From: Chitinophagales bacterium
Lineage (GTDB): Bacteria > Bacteroidota > Bacteroidia > Chitinophagales > Saprospiraceae
Direction of reading: 5' to 3'
Length of the DNA stretch: 64,000 nt
NCBI GenBank assembly: GCA_022360175.1
Contig: JAKSDI010000202.1
Span: 1 to 64,000, forward strand
Made by a program: the position numbers and the translations under genes. Shown here piece by piece: positions 39,319 through 47,269 of this stretch. Under the pieces are notes generated by a model that was given only the letters and a program-made list of their open reading frames with translations, was not told the origin of the DNA and made no database searches. Position 1 is the first letter of the stretch, and each line of letters begins with the position of its first letter.

Positions 39319-39585
39319 TCAAGCAGCTACACTTTCTCTAATTTTTTCAATTTCTTCCTTCAACCAATCATCCAATCCTTTATACCAGTCCAGGTGTGGT
39401 GACATTGAAAAACATCCTCCTTTATGAGGTATGCAGGCGGTATGTTCCCATTGTTTTTTACAGGAAGGACAGCGAGCTGCCGTTGAAAAAGTATCCCATA
39501 CATGGCCACAACTACACTGCCAGTATGCTCCTCCGTCTGGCTCCCAAGCACACTTTGGGCACTCTATTTTTACCTCTTGAGCCAT
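39319..39585 (-). CDS. Small zinc-ribbon protein
   Basis: The 88-residue protein has CPKC (residues 9-12), CSC and CPSC pairs that together look like one or two rubredoxin-like zinc ribbons, followed by an acidic helical C-terminus (DDWLKEEIEKIRE). It begins 2 bp after the MOSC gene's stop on the same strand, so the two are probably one operon. Function is not known. The zinc sites suggest binding of nucleic acid or protein. Confidence 0.8.
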   Translation of the reverse strand: MAQEVKIECPKCAWEPDGGAYWQCSCGHVWDTFSTAARCPSCKKQWEHTACIPHKGGCFSMSPHLDWYKGLDDWLKEEIEKIRESVAA

Positions 39586-39587
39586 AA

Positions 39588-40097
39588 TTATGATTCTTCT
39601 TTTTCAATGACGCTTAAAAAATCTATTGTATCTCCTAATTGGATAGTTCCTCCTTTTACAACTCTGGTAGTGATCCCTCCATGACCTCTCATTGCATTAT
39701 AACCTCCTTTACCAAGATTGGCCTCCATTCTTGAGCAGGGATGGCATAAGCCAGTAAACTCCAGTTCACAATCACCTATTCTAAAAGTGCTATCTTTCAA
39801 AGCTAAAAGATTAATACCCGATACAACAATATTGCGGCGTACCCATTCAGGAGGCACCGTTTCCATTCCTAGCATAGAGGCTACGGCATCGAGGTGTTCG
39901 GATTGAATGAGCGTCACCTGCCGCTTTCCACTTTGACCACTATAATGATCACCTATTAATCCTTGTTCTTTAGTAACACTTACAGATTGAACGGTTTCGA
40001 GCGCTGCTTTCTTTGCCGGACGAAGTCCAATCCATTCGACTTTCCCGCTTTGAGCAAATTGGCTTTTCATTACTGGTATAGTTGATGTTTGTTCCAT
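39588..40097 (-). CDS. MOSC domain protein
   Basis: This 169-residue single-domain MOSC protein contains VEWIGLRPAKKAALETV at the start, the GLIGDHYSGQSGKRQVTLIQ strand, and the Cys-containing CHPCSRMEANLGKGGYNAMRGHGG motif. MOSC domains transfer sulfur or bind molybdenum cofactor, as in YiiM and mARC. This small form is YiiM-like. A heptamer array begins only 11 bp upstream of its start codon, so its leader or promoter is made of repeat DNA. It is followed by the zinc-ribbon gene. Confidence 0.88.
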   Translation of the reverse strand: MEQTSTIPVMKSQFAQSGKVEWIGLRPAKKAALETVQSVSVTKEQGLIGDHYSGQSGKRQVTLIQSEHLDAVASMLGMETVPPEWVRRNIVVSGINLLALKDSTFRIGDCELEFTGLCHPCSRMEANLGKGGYNAMRGHGGITTRVVKGGTIQLGDTIDFLSVIEKEES

Positions 40098-40108
40098 AAT
40101 GTGAGATT

Positions 40109-40187
40109 CAGTTAGCAGTTAGCAGTTAGCAGTTAGCAGTTAGCAGTTAGCAGTTAGCAGTTAGCAGTTAGCAGTTAGCAGTTAGCA
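40109..40187. repeat. Heptanucleotide tandem array, unit CAGTTAG
   Basis: About eleven perfect copies of the 7-bp unit CAGTTAG lie directly upstream of the MOSC gene (start at 40097, minus strand). Because this is leader or promoter DNA, copy-number changes could alter expression of the MOSC-zinc-ribbon operon. Confidence 0.95.
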
Positions 40188-40221
40188 AATTTACTTATTC
40201 TACTATTATTGGTACAAAAAA

Positions 40222-40725
40222 CTAAGCTCTAATAGAATTTTTAACAACGAGCGCCTGGTTCATAAAGTTCTTTAACCGAATCATTTCATCTCTACCTAAC
40301 CGTTCTCCTGTTTTAGCAGAAAAGTATAAAAATATTGCCAATCCTGCTCCTATAGGCAATACCCACAATACCGGAGCAGGTATACCAAGACTTAACTGAG
40401 AAAAACCAGTAATGGCTACGAACAAACAGATAGCCCCTATAACAGAATACAAGAAAGTAAATAACATCCAAACAGAAGGGCGAGGCCCAAACAATCCTCT
40501 AATTAGCGTAACGTTTTCTTCCCCTTCTTCAATGGTAAGGCTTAGTTGGGGAGACCAATAATGCTGTTCCTTTGCAGGAATTTTAAGTATCACATGATGA
40601 TCAACAATGACTCCCTTTACATTCACATCAGGTTGCTCTAGCGCATTGCCTATATTAGCCAGTACTTCATCCACTGACAACGATACATTTCTCCTAAACC
40701 GTGGACGAATTTCTACTACTGTCAT
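40222..40725 (-). CDS. Hypothetical protein with two membrane helices
   Basis: The protein has 167 residues. The N-terminal half (1-90) is soluble with RFRRNVSLSVDEVLANI and KEQHYWSPQLSLTIEEGEE. Two membrane helices follow (VWMLFTFLYSVIGAICLFVAI and VLWVLPIGAGLAIFLYF), and then a charged C-terminal helix (GERLGRDEMIRLKNFMNQ). I do not recognise a family motif. It is separated from the MOSC gene by the heptamer array and is probably an independent transcription unit. Confidence 0.75.
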   Translation of the reverse strand: MTVVEIRPRFRRNVSLSVDEVLANIGNALEQPDVNVKGVIVDHHVILKIPAKEQHYWSPQLSLTIEEGEENVTLIRGLFGPRPSVWMLFTFLYSVIGAICLFVAITGFSQLSLGIPAPVLWVLPIGAGLAIFLYFSAKTGERLGRDEMIRLKNFMNQALVVKNSIRA

Positions 40726-40912
40726 AAAAATTTGATTAGGGGATTAAACTTTTGCTTTACAAGATAGTCAATAAGGCGAAAAACAGAAGATATTAGTAAA
40801 ACAAAATCGCCTTTTCGGCAAATGTTGTATTATCCTTTCTGCTTTTCATGATTTTTTTTAACATTCATCAACTCAATTAACCAAATTTATTATCAATCAA
40901 ACAATTCCAACC

Positions 40913-41356
40913 ATGAAAACGTCAAGCATTCAAGTAACCCTATTCGTATTTTTGATGAGCCTTTTTGCTGGCACATCCCTTTCTGCCAATCAATTGATTG
41001 AAACTTCTATTTCTCCTGTTGATTTCGGTATTAATAACAAATGGGAGAAACTAGGAGAAAGAAAGATCAACCGCAAGCTGGATCGGGATGAGATTTTTGT
41101 TACCGCAAGAGAAGGCCGTTTTTCAAAGATTAAAATTGGCGTAAAAGAGTCTGCTATTAATATGCACCGTTGTGTGATTCACTTTGCTAATGGTAGTACT
41201 CAGGAAGTAAACATCCGCAAAAATATCCCAGCAGGTGGAACAACTCGCGTGATTGATATCAATGGAGGCAAGCGTGTGATCAAGAAAATTGTTTTCTGGT
41301 ACGATACAAAAGGACTGCAAAACAAAGCCCGTGTGGTTGTGTGGGGGAGACATTGA
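40913..41356 (+). CDS. Small exported protein, DUF2541-like
   Basis: The 147-residue protein has a signal peptide (FVFLMSLFAGTSLSA). The mature part has beta-strand segments KWEKLGERKINRKLDRDEIFV, GRFSKIKIGVKESAINMHRCVIHFANGSTQEVNI and RVIKKIVFWYDTKGLQNKARVVVWGRH. The last part resembles the DUF2541/YaaI-like exported proteins, a family of unknown function. A tandem repeat begins immediately after the stop codon. Confidence 0.75.
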   Translation: MKTSSIQVTLFVFLMSLFAGTSLSANQLIETSISPVDFGINNKWEKLGERKINRKLDRDEIFVTAREGRFSKIKIGVKESAINMHRCVIHFANGSTQEVNIRKNIPAGGTTRVIDINGGKRVIKKIVFWYDTKGLQNKARVVVWGRH

Positions 41357-41491
41357 GCAGTGTTCAGTAGGCAGTGTTCAGTAGGCAGTGTTCAGTAGGC
41401 AGTGTTCAGTGGGCAGTATTCAGTGGGCAGTATTCAGTGGGCAGTATTCAGTAGGCAGTGGGCAGTAGGCAGTATTCAGTAAGGCAGTGGG
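41357..41491. repeat. Tandem array of a 14-bp double heptamer
   Basis: The unit alternates TTCAGTA/TTCAGTG with GGCAGTG/GGCAGTA (for example TTCAGTAGGCAGTG), with several near-perfect copies starting next to the stop codon of the preceding gene. Related degenerate sequence lies at 60429-60535. Confidence 0.9.
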
Positions 41492-41869
41492 CTCTATGGG
41501 TTTCGTTTTGCTCAATAGTAATGTGTAATGTCCCTACTTTATCGGGCTGAGCCAGTTAGGCCAGTGTGCTTATCAGTTACGTCAGGTGAAGGGGGATTGG
41601 TGAATAGTGATTGGGGATATAGGCTACATGGTAATATCATGATCCTATGGATTTCGTTTCACTTGGTCGATCCTTTTGGACTTCACTTCGCTCTGCCTTT
41701 TTGAGAAACGACTAAGCTGTTTGTTGCTATCCCCGGTATTTTGCCAGGTTTCAATAGTTGGCACAATGAGAAGATCATTGTGCCAATTTTGCTTATCTCT
41801 TAACAAGCTTTAACACCGCTCTCTTTGCAATCCTGCCTAAATAGTCAGAGCTTTGGCTATATTTTATGG
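41492..41869. other. Non-coding region after the 14-bp array
   Basis: This holds TGATTGG-like fragments (near 41597-41612) and sequence loosely similar to the composite elements at 4284 and 62571 (ATGTCCCTACT..TTATC). No gene is supported. Confidence 0.5.
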
Positions 41870-41907
41870 TTCTTTGATATTTCCATAAACTAGAATTTAT
41901 CAAAGAA
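41870..41907 (+). promoter_or_regulatory. 10-bp inverted repeat before the PKD protein gene
   Basis: TTCTTTGATA (41870-41879) and TATCAAAGAA (41898-41907) are perfect complements about 30 bp before the ATG at 41937, and CAAAGAA recurs at 41921. This could be a leader stem or an operator. No regulator is known. Confidence 0.45.
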
Positions 41908-41936
41908 GGTATTTTATAACCAAAGAAAATTCACAT

Positions 41937-43220
41937 ATGAAAAGTGCATACTCCACACTTGTTTTAATGCTGCTTTCTACCAGCATTATCTTTTCTCAAA
42001 TTTCTATTGATGCATCTGACGCACCAACTATTGGTACCGTACTCAATTATGCTACAGATACCCTCTTGACTGGTGTAACTGCTGGCATGAGTGGAACTGA
42101 TCAAAGCTGGGATTTCACAGGGCTAGATGCAGATGAAACACTTACCAATAATGTTGTAGATCCCACTACGACTCCTTCTACTGATATATTTCCCAATGCA
42201 GATATTGCCTTTGAAAGTGCTGGATTGTACAGCTATGCATCAATCGATGAAGTAGGGCTTTATGCTTTAGGAGGGTCAACAGACCAAGGAGGGGTTGAAT
42301 TTACAGTAGCTTTCGAGCCACCACAGCAATTACTTGCAAACCCTACAGCATATGAAACTACCTTCACCAGCGAATTTGGATTTGAATTGGAGGCAGATGG
42401 TTCTTTGTTTGGGGTAGACTCCATTAGAGTAAGAGAAGTGGGTACAGCTTCCAGCGAAGCAGATGCTACGGGAACACTCACAGTACCTGCTGGCGAATTT
42501 GATGTATTACGCGTTTATACTGAAACCAATACAATAGATTCTATATGGGTCAAGTTTTTTGGATTCTGGAGCCTGCTGGATGTACAGGAAAGTACAAGCT
42601 ATAGTTACGAGTGGTGGACCGAAGGAGGTATCGGCTCAGTAGCTACTATGGATGTTGACGTAGATGGGAATGCGCTGAATATACAATATTTAACAAGCTA
42701 TAGTACAGCTGCTATTGCTCCGGTTGCTGCTTTTGAGTGGGAGCACACCAGTATGAATGATGGAGCTACAGACTTCACGGACCTATCTTCTAATACTCCC
42801 GAAAGCTGGTTGTGGGATTTCGGGGATGGCAATACTAGTGCAGTACAAAATCCATCTCACATATTTGCCGATCCAGGTACTTATACGGTATGCCTTACGG
42901 CAAGCAATACGGCGGGCAGTGATATGACTTGTGAAGATATTGTATTGGTGTTTACTTCAACGGATGAGTTGACTTCAGCATCTGGGATTAGCATTTACCC
43001 CAATCCGGCAAGCAATCAGCTTTATTTGAAAAATGACGCGCTCAATGGCAAAATAATAGAAGGTATCATTTACAATACAGCAGGACAAAGTGTACAAACA
43101 TTTAAGCTGAATTCCATTAGAGAATTCATCAATATCAGCACTTTAAAATCAGGCAATTATTTCCTCGAATTGAAAGTAGATAAGCAATACTATCAGTCGA
43201 TTCCTTTTGTAAAGGGCTAA
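41937..43220 (+). CDS. Secreted PKD-domain T9SS type A substrate
   Basis: The 427-residue protein has a signal peptide (TLVLMLLSTSIIFS) and a beta-rich N-terminal domain (about 20-260; SGTDQSWDFTGLDADET, TGTLTVPAGEFDVLRVYTE). One PKD domain follows (about 262-345; WLWDFGDGNTSAVQNPSH..DPGTYTVCLTASN). The C-terminus is a T9SS type A sorting domain (ISIYPNPASNQLYLKN, LKSGNYFLELKV). It is probably displayed on or released from the cell surface. The role is not known. A long palindrome lies downstream. Confidence 0.9.
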   Translation: MKSAYSTLVLMLLSTSIIFSQISIDASDAPTIGTVLNYATDTLLTGVTAGMSGTDQSWDFTGLDADETLTNNVVDPTTTPSTDIFPNADIAFESAGLYSYASIDEVGLYALGGSTDQGGVEFTVAFEPPQQLLANPTAYETTFTSEFGFELEADGSLFGVDSIRVREVGTASSEADATGTLTVPAGEFDVLRVYTETNTIDSIWVKFFGFWSLLDVQESTSYSYEWWTEGGIGSVATMDVDVDGNALNIQYLTSYSTAAIAPVAAFEWEHTSMNDGATDFTDLSSNTPESWLWDFGDGNTSAVQNPSHIFADPGTYTVCLTASNTAGSDMTCEDIVLVFTSTDELTSASGISIYPNPASNQLYLKNDALNGKIIEGIIYNTAGQSVQTFKLNSIREFINISTLKSGNYFLELKVDKQYYQSIPFVKG

Positions 43221-43265
43221 GGCTCTTATACCAATTGGATCATAAGGCTGTCTTATAAGCCTATC

Positions 43266-43329
43266 TCCCACAGATTTCGCAGAACTTCACAGATTGGATT
43301 AGACCTTTAGCCTAATTCAATCTGTGGGA
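43266..43329. repeat. Palindromic repeat, possible terminator
   Basis: TCCCACAGATT (43266-43276) and AATCTGTGGGA (43319-43329) are perfect complements. A second nested pair, CACAGATTGGATTA with TAATTCAATCTGTG, has one mismatch. It lies downstream of the PKD gene and probably folds as an extended hairpin. Confidence 0.7.
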
Positions 43330-43370
43330 TGCTATAGCAACAAACAAAAGTTAGTTGCTTTTGTAAAAAT

Positions 43371-43479
43371 TACTTTTGGGATGGCATCGAGCAATTGGAG
43401 GTGTCGATCTGGAGAGCGGTAGTTACTTTTGGGTATGGTCCATTTGGAGTACCGATCTGGAGATCGGTAGTTACTTTTG
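43371..43479 (+). promoter_or_regulatory. Direct repeats each carrying a -7 box, upstream of the serine hydrolase gene
   Basis: TACTTTTG, an exact TAnnTTTG box, recurs at 43371, 43424 and 43472 in repeats of about 53 and 48 bp. Between the last two is the palindrome ACCGATCT-GG-AGATCGGT (43451-43468), with a degenerate version near 43404-43421. Only the last box is well placed for the gene at 43527. Confidence 0.45.
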
Positions 43480-43526
43480 CTCCAATTTTTTTCATCACCA
43501 TCCCTCCCCTTATTAACCATACATAA

Positions 43527-44657
43527 ATGAAACGCTACTACTACATCTTTTTTATCATTTACCTATTCCTTTTATCTCCGACTTATAGCCAAACCAACTA
43601 CCTGGATTTCGTTAGTCATTATTTACAAGATTTTCCAGATGAAACAGAATTTAGTGTAGCCATTTGGGAAAATGGGGAGGCGACTCAAATAGGCCTGCGT
43701 AAGGAGAATGGGCATATTATTCAAGTTGACAATTTTGATCGCCTGTTTGAAATTGGCTCTATTACTAAGACTTTCACTGCAAACTTAGTCATGCAGCAGG
43801 TGGAAGCAGGCAATATTGACCTACAAGCTCCAATGCAGCAATACCTGCCAGTAAAAATTGCCAAGGACACTTTTGAGGGGCATACAATCACCCTAGAGCA
43901 TTTACTTACACATACTTCTGGTTTGAGTAATGGCCCTGCTTCTTATACTTTACCTTATATCAAAGCCTTGATATGCTCTCCTAAAAACCCGAATAAGTAC
44001 TTTAAGGCAAAGCATTACCATAGATATCTTCAAAAGTTTGAACTTGATTATATTCCTGGTACTGAGTGGAGTTATAATAATTCAGCTTATGCCCTCTTAG
44101 GTAGTATAGTAGAAAGGCAAAGTGGAATGAGTTGGGCAGAAATGACTGAGAAATATATTTTCACTCCACTAGAAATGAATGATAGTGATGTGTCTATAAC
44201 CAAAGAAAATAAGAAAAAACTGGTACCGGGCATCACTAGTAAAGGTAAAAAATCTAAGCCCTGGGATATGAATTTCATCAATCCTGCAGGTTCTATTAAA
44301 TCTACACTGAATGATATGCTAAAATATGCCTTGGCAGAAATCAAGATAAGCCCTTCTTATTTTCAAGAGGCGCAAAATCCTATAGATTATCGTGTAAAAA
44401 TGCCGGAAGGAAAACTTTGGAACGGCAATGCCAATGGGTTGGGCTGGTGGCACAATTTGGAAGATAAAAACTATCCATTTATGTGGCATGCTGGTAGTAC
44501 AGGTGGCTATACTTCTTTTGTTGGATTTAGTCATCAAGCCAATAGAGCAGTTGTTGTTTTATCCAATATCAGTAGTAGCCATCCTAAAAGCCGCGAAAAA
44601 GGGGAAATCCCCAAGCCGATTAAATTGGGGCATGAATTAATGAGGTGGAAAATGTAA
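43527..44657 (+). CDS. Serine hydrolase of the beta-lactamase / penicillin-binding fold
   Basis: The 376-residue protein has a signal peptide (FFIIYLFLLSPTYS) and the class C beta-lactamase/D-peptidase motifs. The nucleophile motif is S78-I-T-K81 in FEIGSITKTFTANL. The YxN motif is Y183-N-N in EWSYNNSAYALLGSIVE. The third is HAGSTGGYTSF in place of the KTG box. Such exported enzymes act as carboxypeptidases, esterases or endopeptidases. Real beta-lactamase activity cannot be inferred. It is preceded by a repeated promoter-like region and is followed by a convergent BASS transporter gene. Confidence 0.9.
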   Translation: MKRYYYIFFIIYLFLLSPTYSQTNYLDFVSHYLQDFPDETEFSVAIWENGEATQIGLRKENGHIIQVDNFDRLFEIGSITKTFTANLVMQQVEAGNIDLQAPMQQYLPVKIAKDTFEGHTITLEHLLTHTSGLSNGPASYTLPYIKALICSPKNPNKYFKAKHYHRYLQKFELDYIPGTEWSYNNSAYALLGSIVERQSGMSWAEMTEKYIFTPLEMNDSDVSITKENKKKLVPGITSKGKKSKPWDMNFINPAGSIKSTLNDMLKYALAEIKISPSYFQEAQNPIDYRVKMPEGKLWNGNANGLGWWHNLEDKNYPFMWHAGSTGGYTSFVGFSHQANRAVVVLSNISSSHPKSREKGEIPKPIKLGHELMRWKM

Positions 44658-44719
44658 GTGTCAAGCACAAATACACTTCAGCACGCCTGCGATTTACGCT
44701 TAAGTTTTTGAGTTGGCTC

Positions 44720-45631
44720 TTAATAAGCTTCTACTACTATTTTGCGCTTTTGCCATAGCATAGCAAGAGAGAAGCCAGAAATTAAGTGCCAAACGCCCCA
44801 CCAGGCAGCAATAAGTGCCATACCTCCTAATCCGTCAAAGTAATTAAATATCAGCACTAAAGCCAATCCTGAATTCTGTATGCCTGTTTCTATTGAAATG
44901 GCCCGGGCGTCTCTTTGCGGCAAGCGATTCATTTTCGCCCAGGTATAACCACTGACTAAAGCCACTGCATTATGTATCAAAACAATCAAGAAGACAATAT
45001 GTACATAACTCAGTAGGTTATCAAAGTTGACATAAATCGCAAACACCACAAAACCAAGAAAAATTATCATCGACAAAGAACGAATGGGACGTTTTAATAC
45101 AGCAGCTATTTTGGGAAATCTATATTGGACCAGCATCCCTGCTATAAGTGGTACTATAATCAACTGGATAATCGTACCTACCATTGCCATTGGATCAACC
45201 TGTATACTTTGTCTCAGGCTTTCAGTACCAGGGATCAGTGGCGCCAAATAGGCAAAATAAAGAGGCGTGATAAGCACTGCACCCAGAGTAGAGACAGAAG
45301 TCATCAAGACAGACAATTCCGTATTTGCTCCTGATAGATGCACCGCAAAATTAGATACATTACCACCAGGACAGGCAGATACCAATAACATGCCTAAAGC
45401 TATACTAGGAGCAGGTTTCACTATTAATATCAACAATATTGTTAATGCTGGTAACAGTATCCACTGTGAGCTCAGGCCTACTATTGTAGCCTTAGGGCGT
45501 TTAGTTAATTCTTTAAAATTTTCCAACCTCAGATCAAGCGCTACCCCAAACATTATGAACGCAATACAGAGGTTTAGAATAAAGAGTTTTTCCTGATCAA
45601 AGTTGATCCTAATCGCATCTATAGCTGTCAT
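44720..45631 (-). CDS. BASS family sodium-dependent transporter
   Basis: This 303-residue membrane protein has eight to ten predicted helices and the bile-acid:sodium symporter family signatures: FIMFGVALDLRLENFKEL, SACPGGNVSNFAVHLSGANTELSVLMTSVSTLGAVLITPL, and IETGIQNSGLALVLIF. Members import bile acids, pantothenate, keto acids or other organic anions together with sodium. The substrate is not evident. It is monocistronic, and a hairpin upstream probably ends the neighbouring dockerin-like gene. Confidence 0.92.
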   Translation of the reverse strand: MTAIDAIRINFDQEKLFILNLCIAFIMFGVALDLRLENFKELTKRPKATIVGLSSQWILLPALTILLILIVKPAPSIALGMLLVSACPGGNVSNFAVHLSGANTELSVLMTSVSTLGAVLITPLYFAYLAPLIPGTESLRQSIQVDPMAMVGTIIQLIIVPLIAGMLVQYRFPKIAAVLKRPIRSLSMIIFLGFVVFAIYVNFDNLLSYVHIVFLIVLIHNAVALVSGYTWAKMNRLPQRDARAISIETGIQNSGLALVLIFNYFDGLGGMALIAAWWGVWHLISGFSLAMLWQKRKIVVEAY

Positions 45632-45709
45632 ACTTTCTTGCTGTGTTCATACGAAGATAAAATTTTTAGCAAGAATACAACTAAGAGAGATAGGGTTCTC
45701 TCTGTAGCA

Positions 45710-45748
45710 TTAATTGAAATGGCAACGATATGCTGCCATCTCAATTAA
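45710..45748 (-). terminator. Probable terminator of the dockerin-like gene
   Basis: A 15-bp stem with one mismatch (45710-45724 with 45734-45748, TTAATTGAAATGGCA and its near complement) lies about 40 bp downstream of the stop of the minus-strand gene at 45786-47069. Confidence 0.55.
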
Positions 45749-45785
45749 CAGGATTTAGTCGTTTAAAAGTGTTTTCTTATACCAT

Positions 45786-47069
45786 TCAAGGCATCGCATC
45801 CAAATTAACATCTCCCATTTTAATCGCTATGAAATCTACCTCGTAAATACCTTCACCGGAAAAATTAAAACTGTCAGGCCATCCTTCTTCAAAGGGATCC
45901 GCTGGATCAGGAAATACATAATCTGCTCTTACAAAACGCCAACTAGGGACATCATTGGGAAACTCATCTATTATGCCTAGAATCAGTTTTCTTATTGTTA
46001 GTAAATCTAAGGTAGAGATTGTTGAAGAACCATTTACATCTGCCGCTATCATCTTATAAGGGCTATCCAAAAATTGTACTCCCAGTATATGCTGGGATAT
46101 TAATACTACATCAAAAGTACTAACACCATTGAGATAATCGGCAAGTGGTGTATAAGGCATCACATCATACTCTCCTTCTGGCAAGCATTGAAAATCCGAC
46201 GGACTCGCCAATGTATCAAGGAAGCCAAATTCATTGGTAACTATATACCATATGTCTTCTTCAAAATATCCATTTATTTCTGTAGCATATGCTGAAGTTA
46301 TTGCCACGCCTCCTCCTCCCCCACTACAAGGAGTAGTTTCATCATCTTGCTGGATATCCAATTGAGTAAAACAGGTACTGCGATTGCCACTTTCATCCCA
46401 GGCATGTAATTCTACTACGGGCATACTGTTGCAATAAAAATCATGGCAATTAAACTCAATTTCCTCACGATAAAGCTCGGGCAATTCTTCTACCAGGTTA
46501 ATGGAATAGATAAAAGTATCGGAAAAGCATGGATCCGTATCAGGAAGTATCCCGCTGAATAAATCTTCCACTTTAATAGTAGCAATTACATCATATGGCC
46601 ATGAATCCTCCATTTCCAGCACCACTTCTAAATACGCTGGACAAGCTGGTACTGGAGGAGGAGTACAGTCTCTGCCTACCATAAACGAAAAATGTTCTTC
46701 TGATACTTCTCCACAAGCATCTACGGCATTAATGATTAAGGCATGTTCGCCTGCAATCGTTTCAAATTCAGCAGTATAAGACAAACCGTCTGCTTCCAGT
46801 GCTGATGAGGATAATGGCTCTATAAACAGGCCATCATTATTCAAATCCAACAACACATTCACCTCTACGGTATTGGGATCGGTTGTACAAAAGGATTCAA
46901 TAGAGAAATCAATTGTAGCAATTCCTCCACAATCTAAAGCAGCATCGGCACAAAAATGCTCGGGAGCATCAATAATAATTTCTGGTGGAGTAATATTACC
47001 AGGTAGGCTTCCCAGTAATAAAGCAGCTACAAGCAGCCAGCTGGCTGCAAAGGCTTTGAGCGCAATCAT
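45786..47069 (-). CDS. Exported dockerin-like protein (smaller paralogue)
   Basis: The 427-residue protein has a signal peptide (ASWLLVAALLLGSLPG), two HYR/Ig-like segments with Cys pairs (about 30-240; DCTPPPVPACPAYLEV, AWDESGNRSTCFTQL) and a Gly-rich linker. The C-terminal region has two EF-hand-like dockerin repeats: LNGVSTFDVVLISQHILG (first loop degenerate) and IAADVNGSSTISTLDLLTIRKLILG (good calcium loop). It ends DFIAIKMGDVNLDAMP with no T9SS sorting domain. Layout and C-terminus match the next gene (47270-49951), so the two are duplicates. Confidence 0.8.
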   Translation of the reverse strand: MIALKAFAASWLLVAALLLGSLPGNITPPEIIIDAPEHFCADAALDCGGIATIDFSIESFCTTDPNTVEVNVLLDLNNDGLFIEPLSSSALEADGLSYTAEFETIAGEHALIINAVDACGEVSEEHFSFMVGRDCTPPPVPACPAYLEVVLEMEDSWPYDVIATIKVEDLFSGILPDTDPCFSDTFIYSINLVEELPELYREEIEFNCHDFYCNSMPVVELHAWDESGNRSTCFTQLDIQQDDETTPCSGGGGGVAITSAYATEINGYFEEDIWYIVTNEFGFLDTLASPSDFQCLPEGEYDVMPYTPLADYLNGVSTFDVVLISQHILGVQFLDSPYKMIAADVNGSSTISTLDLLTIRKLILGIIDEFPNDVPSWRFVRADYVFPDPADPFEEGWPDSFNFSGEGIYEVDFIAIKMGDVNLDAMP

Positions 47070-47269
47070 AATAGATAAGTTTTTGGGACTAGTAGTAGAT
47101 GTACTATCTATTACTTGTCCAGGATTATAAAATGTTAGTCATTCCTATGAGAATCTGAAGGGGGGGGACAATGTCATACAATTTAAAAACATACTGACAT
47201 AAAAACAAGTATATCAGCATTTTACAAACACAGTATTTTTTATTCAATATGCAAATAAATTCACAGTCA

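Noticed and set aside
47160-47167. Run of eight G as a phase-variable tract
   Set aside because: It is about 90 bp upstream of a minus-strand gene and outside any promoter I can identify. A single short homopolymer is weak evidence.
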